Assembly (NCBI GenBank): GCA_025403435.1
Contig: CM046339.1
Coordinates: forward strand, 5,224,212-5,288,211
Source: Artocarpus heterophyllus
Lineage: Eukaryota; Streptophyta; Magnoliopsida; Rosales; Moraceae
Length of the DNA: 64,000 nt
Reading direction: 5' to 3'
Shown here: positions 48,101-60,496 of the stretch, in pieces
Layout of the letters: the number at the start of each line of letters is the position of its first letter
How positions within the stretch are numbered: position 1 is the first letter of the stretch
Program-made: the position numbers and the translations under genes
Notes under the pieces: generated by a model
What the model saw: only the letters and a program-made list of their open reading frames with translations
What the model was told of the DNA's origin: nothing
The model's database searches: none

Positions 48101-49473
48101 ATGCCCAATGTCATTTACCGAAATTGGTCCGTCATTTACATGTTTTCTGTAGTGTACTGACACTTAAAGCATTTTTTTTGTTACTAAAATTTCAAGATCA
48201 GATTGCTTTTACCTTGGCGGCCTGATAGTTATCCCCTCTCCCCTCTCAATTCCCTTAACATTGAATTTAATATAATCTCCATCACAAATGACAATTTTGC
48301 ACCTGCGGATGCTCTAATTTCACTAAAAAACCAAAAGACTAGTAACAAAACCGGCTGCTTCAGGCAAGAAAGAGTAATGAAAATCCATGGACGCCCTTAT
48401 ACGTAGCCTTCTTCTTCTGAAAGGCTGTCAAATCATATAGCTTTCATATAAGCTATCCAACATTCCACGTGTATGATGTTTTGATACTACTATTGTACTG
48501 AAGAAATGGCATATATATATATAATATAATGGAAAACATAACCTTAATTAAGCTAGAATGAGGAATCGTTTGATAGATTGAACAATTTTATACCCCTGAT
48601 TTTGAAAAACCATAATTTTTTTTTCCTGAAAGGGAAATTTTGTGTAATAAAAAATTGGTACAAACACTAATATTGATGCGAATCATAGAAAAGGAGAAAC
48701 TTGAGTTTAAATAAATACAAGATCTATGAGTAAAGTCAGATGAAGCTCAAAGAGGAAAACATACACTAAAATCTAATAAAGAGTGATTGTACTAGAGTAA
48801 AACCCATAACTTTCAATATATAAAGATGTTAAGCATGGACATTATCTACAAGTATATACACATTTATATGCATCTAAGTAAACATGTATAGCTCAATTCA
48901 TTAAGGTGAGGTGGAGGGAGATAGTTACAAATAAAGTCAGGAATTTTTGTCAAGTTACTAAGATGAGTTGAATTTTCTTTAATGCTTGTGTCAATGAAAA
49001 TTTGTGATTCCATTAAACCCTCCCTGGTCCTATACTTCTTTTGTTCCTACAAATGGAGGAAAGAGACTTTCCAATTACTTATATTGGCAATAGATTAGAA
49101 AAATAAATAAAGAACAAATCCAAATTATATGTTGGAGCCGCATGAATTCTCATTAAATCTTCTCCATAAATAATTTGCAAAGTAAGGAAAAATACATAAT
49201 TAAATGGCATCACTTCATGATAAGAATAAATGTGCTGAGGCAATCGGGTTCCTTTCTCAATTACTGAGACAAACACCTCAAATAGGAACCACATTTCATG
49301 AAATAAGGGTTTTTTTTAACATCTTTATTTCATGTATTTTAAAGTATAAAAAATATACACACTATTATTTAAACAATTGCCCATATATTATTATTATTCT
49401 TTCTTTAGATTTCGAACTTATGCTAGACTTTTACGTTTTCTCAATCAATAGTCAATATTTAGGAGTCTCAATT
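43144..49473. other. Intergenic DNA
   Basis: AT-rich sequence with no supported gene. It holds an AT microsatellite (about 45138-45162), a 174-bp tandem duplication with poly-G runs (45826-46187), AT-rich decayed sequence (46540-47340), and short GTTGTGGTTGTGGTT repeats near 47430-47470. The 45590-46460 region starts GGTCTATTTGGTGC and ends CATAAAGACC, faintly MITE-like, but no target duplication is visible. Confidence 0.55.
45826..46187. repeat. 174-bp tandem duplication with poly-G tracts
   Basis: The segment starting GAATGAAAATTTGAATTTTTG at 45826 recurs from 46000 almost unchanged. Each copy has (TTTC)n followed by a run of ten or more G. The copies differ mainly in length of the TTTC and G runs (the second also carries extra GGGA words). 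A repeated minus-strand open frame arises from the duplication and is not a gene. Confidence 0.9.
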
Positions 49474-51906
49474 TGTAACGCCCCCAAGTGGAGGGTCAAT
49501 AATTTTTAATAAATTAAATAAAGATTAGAAAATAAAATAATACTTCAAAAGAAATTTGTCCAGGGCATAAATAGAAATTCACAAATCAAAATAATCTTGT
49601 AAAAAACAATAAAACCATAGTTTGATGTAGTACCTTTAATTGAATAATATAAAACTGTTATCATTATAATTCTAACCCTCATTTCATCTTAATATAGCCA
49701 TAGATAATAATGTAAGATAAGTATATTATCATGAATAACATTCCTAATAGACGAAGAGATTCCAACTGAGTATATATATATATATTTAGCTTCCTCAACT
49801 ATATATCTCATTACCACATCAAGCTTTGTGAGTCCTGAAAAGATGAAAATATAGGGGAATGGGAGACAACATGCTCAGTAGGTAAAAACAATTACTCACC
49901 TTTAGGTTTTATCACTTACCACATTAATACTTGCATGGTTAGTTAATCATCAACATTATTAATCTTATAAGATTCATTATGATCATATCTAATGGATACC
50001 TTATCTCATTTATTACCAAGTTCCATACGTTTACAGACACATATATAAACACACATATTTCCTGATTTATCGATGTTCATCGATATCCACATTGCATTGG
50101 AGTATCTCATCACTCAACTCAACAAAACCCAAATGGACATGCTTAATCACTCTACAATCATTCCAAAAGTGTTCGGTGATGGAACATCAAGCTCCGATTC
50201 CTCACTAAGTCGATTCTTATATAGTGCGTTCTGGGACTTTTCACCCAAAGGAGCGTCGTTGCCTCTCCCTTATTTTACCTTTTAGTGTATTCATGTCCAA
50301 TTAAATAAACGCTGCTCTCTTGACACCTTATCATTCATCTCATAGCCACTACTATTATGTATAGAGTGTATTTCCTAACCATGTTTCTCAATTTATTCAA
50401 TACATATCAAATCAATTTATTCCTCGCTATATATTATAGAACGAGTTCATGTTATTGTCTCATAAGTGATATTCATATCATAATAATTCAACATATATAT
50501 ATATATATATTGTAATATAAAGAACCAATTTTAATTCCACAAAACCTCATAAAAGATGATAATATATTCTCCACCTTTTTGATGAATAATCTTTAGATAA
50601 CTTCTAGCTCACAAAACCTGGTTCATCATGTAAGCTCCAAGTACGTCGTTATCCTAAGACGTATAAAATAACCATACTTTAACTTAAATCTTAATCTATA
50701 ATTATGTCAATTTACCATTTATTTTTATTAGTGTGCCATAATGATTATTACGCTCAAAATATGTATACAAGTTTAACCCAATAATTTAATTCTAACAACA
50801 ACTAAAAATTGACCCATATTCCAACATAAAATGCTCTAAAAATAATTTAAAACCAAATAATATGAGATTAAAATATTTTAGAATAAAATATTTGAAAAAA
50901 AATTTTGTATTAGGATTAGGTCAGTCTGACCCATAATATATCAAACAGCAAGAGAATTAATAAAGGAATATAATCAGTGAAATGGTGGAAGGTATCCTAA
51001 GGTATTAGGAAGTTGTAGGCTAGAGTCTTGAGGAGAGCAAGTTCCTAGTTATATTTTCTGTTAAACAAAAATGACATATAGTTTTTAAGAAAACGTCTTG
51101 TATTTTTTGGCAAAAAATGACATATAATTTCTAGTAAAAAGGATATGTAGTTTTTGGGAAAAACAACATGTTGTTTCTGGGGTCATTTTTCACCTGCAAA
51201 TTTTCCATTAATAACTCAAAAATCTGAATTTTGAGCTTTTCTTCAAAATCTTAGTTTTCCAACAACTTTCTAAGCATGAAAACAATTTATAAATAATATA
51301 TAATCATCTCTATACAATATAAACCCACTTCCATAGATTTTCATACTCAAAACATAATCCAAATCTATGTTTTATATTTTAAAAGGTTTACCTCAAATCC
51401 AAGCCAAATATGTTGTTTTGCACACCCAAATCCCCTTGATTTCAAGTGCTATGAGTTGGTAAGAGGTTGTTTTTGTGAATTTTGATGAGAAAATGGCTTG
51501 GTGTGATGTTTGGTTATTCTTGAGCTTTCCTCTGTTTTGGGTTGTCGTGGAACAAAGAAGAAGAAAAGGAAGAAGGAGAAATGAAGAAGTAGGGAAAGAG
51601 AAAGAAGAGAAGAAGAAGAAAAGAAGAAGGGGACAAGTGGGGTTGGGGCAGGTGCACTCAAGTCTCCATCGGAGACTTTGGTGTACAAAATGCCAAATGG
51701 CATTTTGTAATTAAATAAATGTTCCAAGGGCATTTTGGTAATTTTGAAAAATTGATGTAGAAAAAATTTAGAAAAATTAAAAATATGTAATAATTATAAT
51801 ATGAGATAAATTTTAGATGAAACAAAATTTTGAAAAATTTTATTTGGCATACTAATAATTAATTTAGTCACAATTATACCCGTTAAAAAAAATAATAGGT
51901 ATTATA
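49474..51906 (-). repeat. Lone gypsy LTR (minus strand), ~2.4 kb
   Basis: On the minus strand the sequence begins TATAATACC (TGTAATACC with one change) at 51906 and ends GGGGGCGTTACA at 49474, the end type of the Tekay/Del LTR family. Just before its start, on the minus strand, lies TTTCGAGGACGAAATTTCTT then TTAAAGAGGGTAGAAC, the typical 3' untranslated region and polypurine tract of these elements. No gag-pol follows, so this is the 3' end of a truncated element or a solo LTR with a little internal sequence. The flanking target duplication was not found. Confidence 0.7.
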
Positions 51907-52010
51907 GTTCTACCCTCTTTAAAAGAAATTTCGTCCTCGAAATTTTAAATCTATGGTACAAGTAATAATCACAAATCCTATACAATTCCACTTTCAATTC
52001 TACATCCTCA
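51907..52010 (-). mobile_element. Residual 3' internal sequence of minus-strand gypsy element
   Basis: The reverse complement carries the conserved ATTTCGAGGACGAAATTTC block that precedes 3' LTRs of Tekay/Del-like elements. The rest of the element is not recognisable beyond this, indicating truncation. Confidence 0.6.
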
Positions 52011-52444
52011 ATGTTATTTATCTCCAAAGGTGGGTTGCCCTATATCCATTCATTTACTTAAAATATCAAACTTATTCTAAATACCTAATCTCTCAACAAG
52101 AGTATTGCTAACAGGTTCCAAATTGATAACATTGCATTAAGGCCTAGGAATTCTGATTAGAGAAGTGCACATGCTGATCATACCATTTTCCAATCCTTTA
52201 TTGTTTCTGGACCATGGTTTGTACTTAAATTATGGAGATTAATTGCTAAAGAAATATTTGTGTACTTTATCTTTTTTCTTTCTAAGTACAAAAAAGTCAT
52301 AGATGGTTGGTTTCATATCCCAACTACTAGATTAAATCATGATAATACAATAAATATCACAAGCCTTGATATTAAAAACATACATTAAAGTCATACATAG
52401 AGAGATTAGAACGAATCCAGTTGTTGTAAGCAAACTCAACGGAT

Positions 52445-53236
52445 CCTCCAGTTGAATTAGTTTTGTGAAAATTAATTCAATATAAACTTGTTGAATTGTG
52501 AGAGATATTTATTTTCCTAGAGATTATCTAGATATTATTGTCTTAATTAGATAACTTCTTTATTGGGTTATTTGAATTAAAACTGAGGCTCTATCCCTAG
52601 AATCTCGGGTAGAAAATAAAAGATTTACAAGGATCATTTATCATAAGTTTGGCAGGCTGATCTTTAAGTTCGGCCTACCGATGGAGTGAGTTCAGTAAGC
52701 CGATCTGCCAATTTAACCTATCAATCGAACGATTTATGATCACACATTTTTGAACGTAATTTTTTATCTGATATTGATTTTGATTCGAATTTTGAAGGCC
52801 TTATCTAATAAGGACTAACTCCTAGGCCCAACCTCTATTAAAAGGGGAGTGAGATCATTGTTAATTAGATCAGTTGAGAAATCTAGAGTGAATACTCTGC
52901 TAGTGGGACTCTAAAACTCCCTAGAGAGCTGTTGTTCACAAATCATGAACTATAGCTTTGAGTATTTCTCGATTGGTTGGAAGGGGAGCCACCTATGGAA
53001 AAGCTGTACGAGTGTGCCCATACACACACTGGTGATGGATAGAGAATAGTAAAGAAGGCAAGTTAGTTGAGGTCCTTCTACAATGTCCTTTCTCTTCATC
53101 GATTATGGGAGCTTTTTGGCAAACAATATTAGTAAGATCTAGTTAATTTATGCATATAGCATTTCAAACTTGTGTTTTGGAAAATACTCTAATATTAAAA
53201 AAATTTAAAATTTTGCTACATACTATTTTTCCAACA
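52445..53236 (+). repeat. Truncated 5' LTR of second copia element
   Basis: This matches the second half of the LTR at 2296-4270 (for example TTATTGGGTTATTTGAATTA and AGAATCTCGGGT blocks) and has the same CCAACA end. The first half is missing. GC-rich motifs of the TTCGGCCTACCGATGG type occur at 52650-52700. Confidence 0.82.
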
Positions 53237-53237
53237 A

Positions 53238-53251
53238 TTGGTATTAGAGCC
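53238..53251 (+). other. Primer binding site (tRNA-Met type), one change
   Basis: TTGGTATTAGAGCC directly follows the LTR end. It differs from the usual TTGGTATCAGAGCC by one C to T change. Confidence 0.85.
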
Positions 53252-54862
53252 ATGTTTTTACACAAACCTATGAGTTTGTGATCATGCTATATGTATAAAT
53301 TATGTGATCTTGATCTTTCTTATCCTTGACTTTAATTTTATAAAGAGTTGGCACTCTAGGTTTCTATATATTTTTATGTTGTTATGGATTATATAGTGAA
53401 TGTTTATTAATTAATTATGGTTAATTATATTATTACTTAATTATCTATTAATTAATTAATTTACACTGGTCATGGTTCCTTAAAGTTTAGAATGTGTATC
53501 TTGGTTTTCATGTAATTATATGGCAGACTGTCACCTCCGTCTAGGAAGTATTATTTAATTTTAAATTTGTAAGAATTTTGTAATTAAATAATCATTTGGT
53601 GAAGACGGATCTAAAAAATGGATGATAGCGTTCCACAAGTATTTGCTAAGTCTTTAATTTTATGTTTTTGAATTGTTGAAAATAAAATTGATAAATTGCA
53701 TTAAAAACTAAATTTCTAAAAAGCCTAATTTCTGCTTGGTCGGCATGTTGAACCCTTAGGTTCGGCAAGCCAATGATTGCAGATCGATAGGCTAGATTTT
53801 AGGTTCAGTAGGCCATTAGCGGGTAGAAATCTAATGGCTCTAGTGGCGGGCCAAACTTTTAGGTTTGGCAAGCCGATCTATCATGACTAGCAGGTCTATC
53901 ACACAGATTGGCATACGGCAGAGAGCTGTAAATTTTTCAAAAAGGTGCGTTTTTTGATGCAACTTTTATTTATTTTTGGGACAATTCAAAGAAACATTAA
54001 ATTTGGATATAACTAGAAATATGCTGTATTCAATCTATACAGGATTGAAGACTTGAAGATGGACATTATATGAAGAAAGATACAACTTGAATATTCAACA
54101 ATGAAGAATCGACAATATGTTTCGATTATTCTCTAGGGTGGAATTATAATATTACAGTTATTTATTATTATTGTGCTTGCAGCTTTGCATGATTGCTTTA
54201 CTTGTCTGTATTATAATATGATTTACCATGTATATTGATAATGTGTCATATAGAATAAAGAGTGCCGCTCAATTAAAATTGTTCATGCATGTTTCTTAAA
54301 ATAAAACCTTGATTTAAAAAGAATGAGTGGGAGAAGGTCTTCGAAGAGAGGACCTATGGCTTCCATCATTGGTCCATAGGTAACACATGATGGTTCTAAC
54401 CCCTAAGAAGGGACTTCATCATGTACCGGGTTGGATCTCCGAGAGGATAAGGTATTTTAGCATGATTTACTCTAACAAACCCCTATGTGGTGATTATAAA
54501 TTAGTGATAAAAAATTGAAATGATGGTTATACACTCATGTTAATTTTATTATTAACCTCCCCTAGGAGCTTTGTTAATAAAACTAATTGCCAAAGAAATG
54601 ATTATTAATATATGCTGAATCATATGGATCCTAGATGTCATATATTAATCAGGAAGGGATACATGCTCTTGATTAAATTTGGCAGACTCCCCTAAGAGCT
54701 TGTTGAATTGTGAGTTGAGAATTATCGTTGTAAGGTTGTGATTTTTTTAAGGTTTTGACACATAAACACATTTGTACAATTTTACGTGATTCTGTTATCT
54801 TTCTAAATTATTACGATATGTTTGCTTATGTTTGGTGTATGATTCTTTATTGTAGATTAAAA
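53252..54862 (+). other. Untranslated leader of second copia element
   Basis: About 1.6 kb between the primer site and gag with no coding support. It includes a further cluster of GC-rich motifs at 53735-53910 (GGTCGGCATG, TTCGGCAAGCC, GGCGGGCC, TTGGCAAGCCGATC), decayed versions of the shared inverted repeat. Confidence 0.6.
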
Positions 54863-57678
54863 ATGTCTAAAAACGCTTTATCATTGATACTTGACAAAAA
54901 CCAATTAACCAGTGAGAATTATAATGATTGAAAACAAACCTAAACATCATCCTTTCCTTTCAGAAATTCAAATTTATGCTGACAAATCTGTGTCCTCCTT
55001 AGCCTATGGGAGATTCCACTAATGAGCAAATCCAAGTGTATGATCGCTAGAAAGATGCCAATGATCAGACCCGCTGCTATGTTATGGTCAACAAGAATAA
55101 CATGCTGCAGGCTCAACATGTGGATTATGAGACTGCTAGGCAGATCTTGGACAATCTGGAAAACATGTTTGGAGGCCAGGCCTTAACAAAGTGACAAGAG
55201 TGCTTTAGAAACTATTGAACTGCAAGCAGAGACTAGGGACATCTGTAAAAGAGCATATGATATTAGTCACAGGTAACCTTGTTGAGGCTTAGAGTAATGG
55301 AGCTAAGCATCGATGCTGAAACTCATATGACAATGGTCTTTGAGACTCTGCCTAAGTAATTTATCCCATTTAAAGCTACTTTTAATTTAACCAATAGACG
55401 GGATATGACCTTAACAGAGTTAATGAAGTAGTTATAGGAGTTTGAACTTCTGATTAGGGAATCTCCTATTGGTGGAGAGGCCAACTTGACGGCTGCTTCT
55501 AGTTCCAATCCCAACCCTTGGAATGGAAAGAAGCAGCGAGCTAAGAACAAGAAGTCTTCTATTCCTACTATCGGCAAGAAGAAGAAGAAGAACCTGAAAA
55601 AGCTTAAGTGCTTCTTCCGTGGGAAGGTCGGGCACATCAAGAAGAATTGCAAAGACTTCCTTTCTCGAGGAAGTAGGTGTGATCGTCTGTATTTAGAAAC
55701 TTGTTTGGTTGAGGAATCTAGTGGCATTTGGGTCATAGATTTTAGAGCAACTAATCATGTTTGTGTTTCTCTGCAGGGCTTTAAAGAAACAAGAAGTCTG
55801 CTGCATGAAGACTTCACGCTTCGGATGGGTGATGAATCATTGGTCTTAGCTGAAGCAGTGGGAGATGTCCATCTGTATTTTTATAATTATAGAAATTTAA
55901 TTTTGCAACATTGTTTTTATGTTCCTAAATTTAAAAGGAATTTAATTTTTGTAGCTTGTTTATTTAAAGACTCCGATTTGGTTTCTTTTAATAATAAAGT
56001 GGTGATTTGTAAAAATAATTTTTTTATCTGTTTTTGATGGATGCAAAATAATCTATATTTGATCAAACCTAAGATAGGCTTACTGCTTAATGATGAGATG
56101 AATGATAATAACTCTAAAAGACTTAAAACTTCTCACTTTAATAAGACTTATCTTTGGCATTTGTGAATTGAACACATTAACCTGAATAGGATTCAAAGGT
56201 TGGTAAGGGATGGACCTGTAAGTCATTTAAAGGTGGAATCTATACCATAATGTGAATCTTGTTTAAAGGGTAAAATGATCAAAAGATCATTTGTATCTAA
56301 GGGCAATAGGGTCGAAGGGGTTATGGAACTTGTAGATAGTGATGTTTGTGGATCGATGAACATTTGGGCATGAGAAAGGTATGAGTACTTCGTCACTTTT
56401 ATTGACGATAACTCATGTATGGGTATGTGTACCTAATGCACCACAAAAGCAAAACTTATGACAAGTTTAGGGAATTTTGGTCTGAAGTGGAAAAGCAATT
56501 GGGTAGACCCATAAAGGGACTTCGATCTCGATTAAAAGTATTAGAGAATGAGATTTTATCCCATCTGATGAGTTCTTGGGACACCTATTAAAGAATGAGA
56601 TTTTATCCCATCTGACTGCGCTGGGAACTCTACAGCAAAATAACGTAGCGGATAGAAGAAATAGGACTTTGTTAGACATGGTCAGGTTCATAATGAGTTA
56701 TTAATCATTGCTGTAGTCTTTTTAGGGATATGCACTACAAACCGCATGTTATCTTTTGAACAATGTGCCTTCAAAATCGGTTCCTAAAACTCCTCACGAG
56801 TTGTGTTCGGGGAAAAGGACTTCCTTAAACCATATTCGCATATGGGGACATCTGGCTCATGTCCTGTTTAGGGATATGAATATTAGAAGCATGCTCAGAA
56901 GTTTGTGTGTTTGTAGGACATCTGAAAGAGACTAAAAGGGGTTATTTCTATAACCCAAAGGAAAATAAAGTCTTAGTTTCAACTAATGCAACTTTCCTTA
57001 AAGAAAGTTACATGGATGACTTTAAGCCTCGAAGCAAAGTGGTGCTCGAGGAGTTGAGGAGTGATTAGATCACTTTAGGGGTTCCAATAGAAACCACTCC
57101 AAATGGTGTAGAAAAACCAAACAAACCCGAACAACAACCTAAGGGTCTTCGACATAGTGGCAGGATCGAGCATCAACTCGGAAGGTATATGTTCAATGGT
57201 GAGGCCTATTTGACTGAACTAGATGAACATGACAAGGATCCTTACACTTATGCAGAGGCTATGGAGGATGTTGATTTGAAGCTCTGGATAGAGGCCATGA
57301 ACGCATAGATGAAGTCTATGGAGACTAATCGGGCTTGGGAGCTTGGGAATGTGGTTTTTCTACTGCTCTATGTAGATGGCATTCTAATAATTGGCAATGA
57401 CGTTGGGGCATTGTCATCGGTCAAAGTATGGCTGACCAAGCAGTTTGACATAAAAGACTTGGATGAGGCTAATTTTGTTATAGGTATTTAGATCTTTTCG
57501 GATAGGAGGAATAGAATGATAGCTTTGCCCAGACCAGCTACATAGATAAGATTCTCAGGAAGTTTGCAACGTAGGATTCCAAGAAAAGTGGGCAACCATC
57601 TAGGTCTGGAATTACTCTTTCTAAGAAAAACTCTCCAAAGTCTGAGGAAGGAAGAGAATAAATGAAGAAGGTGCCTTA
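54863..57678 (+). pseudogene. Second copia gag-pol, decayed and internally deleted
   Basis: From ATG 54863 (MSKNALSLILDKNQLTSENY) a copia gag of the UBN2 type is visible, then a zinc knuckle near 55610 (CFFRGKVGHIKKNC, the second Cys being Arg). The protease is degenerate (WVIDFRATNHV instead of D-S/T-G-A, near 55735). A pre-integrase/integrase part (about 56150-57050) matches bases 20-500 of the window in its second half. A large deletion fuses ...METNRAWELG directly to NVVFLLLYVDGILIIGN (near 57345), removing most of the RT fingers and palm, and the YVDD box reads YVDG. Sequence stops near 57678, so RNase H is lost. Many stops and shifts occur. It is a non-functional relative of the element at 1-4270. 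Confidence 0.9.
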
Positions 57679-58740
57679 TGTTAGTGATGTACCCTAGGCC
57701 AATTATGTAATGACCACATTTTAACTTCGTTACATTTGCATTTTATCAATAAAGAGGCATTTTCATTATTTTTTTTATTCTAATTCTATAAATAGTTAAT
57801 TCTGACTAATGTCATCAAGTATACGACTTGATGGTAAAACTCTTAGGTGAAGATTAAATTTTATTCTAAATTATCCCTAGTCGGTCATTATTATTGGGAT
57901 AATGATGAATGAAGACTAGTATGAAGTTTGATTGATGATTATGTTTTACTAATCATGTGTATGAAATACTAAGTCAACTCATAGATACATATTTAAGAAA
58001 AGATGTATTGGATCGACCTGCTATGAGAATACTGCATGGATAAATGTCATAAATGATTCTCATCACAATAGTATTATTCTAGTCCTTTGACCTGAAATCA
58101 CCATTGTTTCCTACATGGCAAGTTCTATATTTTGACACATTCTAATAGTATCTTTAACAGGATGATGGAATGGATTGTGGTTGGATATAGAGTGAATCAT
58201 GTGAGGGAGGAATGTGAGTGATTAAGAAGGAATTTGTCCCTTACTTATTATGAGAAAGATATCTATGGGCCCCTCGATAAGTTAGACTGAAGAAAAATGT
58301 TTGGCCATACAGGAAAGAATTGATAAGGGTTATCAATATCAGTCTACTTAAGATTGAGAAATAATATGATTGAATAGTATAAGGATGACCAAAACTATGC
58401 CTTTTGTTCAATCAAGGTATCTAGTGACAAAAGGACTTTAATACTTATTGTATATTAGGTTATGTCGGATTATTGACATTCACATAACTTGGGTAATCAT
58501 AATGTCTTGCTAGAAGACACTTATGATTTATGGGCCAGAAACATAATTTAAAGCCCACTACCAACGTTATGTAAACCTATAGGGTCGCACACCTAGAACA
58601 GACCAAAAACGAATTTTGGGTTTAGTGTGTCTAGGTTAAATGAACCTAATAATGTTTAGATTCGATGTACTAGATACGTCTAGGTTCATTGATGAGACTT
58701 AGAAAACACAATTTTCTTAATGTTAAAATCAATCATATTG
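57679..58740 (+). repeat. Copia LTR (diverged family), 3' end of second copia element
   Basis: TGTTAGTGATGTACCCTAGG at 57679 parallels the TGTTAGACATGTATGCCCTAGG start of the LTR at 2296, and ATCAATAAAGA recurs soon after in both. The rest is collinear but much diverged. It joins pol sequence directly, without RNase H or polypurine tract, so a deletion ends here. Its 3' end is unclear and is probably interrupted by the gypsy LTR beginning near 58741. Confidence 0.6.
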
Positions 58741-59830
58741 TATTAATATTTCTCGTAAAACTCCTCAATTTTAGCAATTTAGTGATAAATAGTGTTTTAG
58801 TGTTTTAGTTTGTAAATGTGCTTAAAAATGTATTTTTAGTGTGTTTTTATGTTTAATAATATTTTTGGTAATTTTTAGAGTTATTTCGGTGTGTTAAATA
58901 TATGTTTAGTTTATAAATAATCAAAACCGTAAAAGTAACGTGTTGTTATTTTATTTTGAGTTTTAATGTATTTGATAGTGTATTTTAAGTTTGTAAATAT
59001 GTCCTATTATATTTTTAGTAATTTCTAAAAATATTTCCAAGTCATAAAAATCATATCTGTGCTAAACCGAAAGAGACTGAAAATTTTAGAAGTTTTTAAT
59101 TAATTTTGCATGTTTTAATGTAAAATAAATATTTTTAATATTTTTGTAAATATTATGTTTGTAAAATAATTAATTTTAGTGTGTATGAATTTTTAGATTT
59201 GAAATCTGGAGAAAAAAACTGAGTAAAACAGCATCAAAACGGATGAAATCGGACATCAAATGCCTCAAGAAGATAAACAAAATTTGAATTTAAATTTAAT
59301 GGGACACGTGTCAATATTTTGACCATCCGATGAGCCGCTGAATTGATCTTAGCCGTCCAACCGAAGGACGTGTGTCAATGCATCATCAGTTATGTCAGCT
59401 ACACTCAGTAGTGTTTTCCACGTGTTGCAATTTGATTGGCGCGTGCATCGTTGCATCAGATCGTGTGCGGGTGAGTTCACATGTGCGCATTCTGTTAGCC
59501 GTTGGATGGAGTGAGCTTGACCGATATGACGGTTAGAAATTGTGGTCCCACTAGTCCCATTTTTGGCCCATTTTCCTCCATGTCTTGATCGTTGGATCTC
59601 ACATTTAAAGGCTCAGATCATATCCGTTCAAGTACCTGCAGCCTCCGCGAAGCAGGAGATTACAAATGAATTCTCACACAATGCAGAAGCGAATCTGCCG
59701 TTGAAAAAATTAAGAAAAATACAAGAATGATCCGAATTTGTCAACGAATACTATAGTTGTAAATAGTAAAATTTACCGACGCTCTTGGCCTCGATGGGGC
59801 ATCCCACTTCACAGTGTAAAGCACTGCTGT

Positions 59831-59936
59831 ATAAATAATTAATATTTTCATTTTTATTTTAGTTTTTAGTTTAGTTTCTTGTAATAAATAATTAATATTT
59901 TTATTTTTATTTTAGTTTTTAGTTTAGTTTCTTGTA
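59831..59936. repeat. 53-bp two-copy tandem repeat
   Basis: ATAAATAATTAATATTTTCAT at 59831 recurs at 59884 with one T/C difference in the segment inspected. Confidence 0.85.
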
Positions 59937-60204
59937 AAATATTTTATTGTTTAAGTTGTAAAAATTATGTTCAATAATATCAGTTGTATTTTATTAAATA
60001 TGTTTTTTTAAATTCCTTTTTAGCTGAGGGAAGAGGGGAAAATTCTGGCAAAATTGCCTTAAATATTTTGTGTCTTTCTTAGTTTTCTAAGTAGTTGTAA
60101 TGCCAAAATATTTTCTTAGAAAACTTAAGATTTTAATATTTTCTTGGCTAGAACTCTGCCAAAATTATAGTTTTGATTTATCGACAATATAGATTGGCAC
60201 GGAT

Positions 60205-60496
60205 AATGCTTGGGAGGACCTGGATTACTCGTAGACAGAGAATGGCTCGATAAATACTTAACTTACTAACTTGGTTGTTATTTTAGTTAAGTTATGTTGA
60301 AATGCTGTCTATTTATTATGTTGTGTTTTTGCTACATTATAGACATGGAATGCTTGGGAGGACCTGGATTACTCGTAGACAGAGAATGGCTCGATAAATA
60401 CTTAACTTACTAACTTGGTTGTTATTTTAGTTAAGTTATGTTGAAATGCTGTCTATTTATTATGTTGTGTTTTTGCTACATTATAGACATGGAATG
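60205..60496. repeat. Perfect 144-bp tandem duplication
   Basis: AATGCTTGGGAGGACCTGGA at 60205 recurs at 60349, and the two 144-bp copies appear identical over their length. Confidence 0.92.

Noticed and set aside
47880..48420. Moderately complex sequence that could be a gene remnant
   Set aside because: The 67-residue frame at 48203 has no recognisable motif and no supporting neighbours.
51449..51733. Overlapping open frames on both strands within the minus-strand LTR
   Set aside because: They lie in the purine/pyrimidine-rich part of an LTR and match no protein family.
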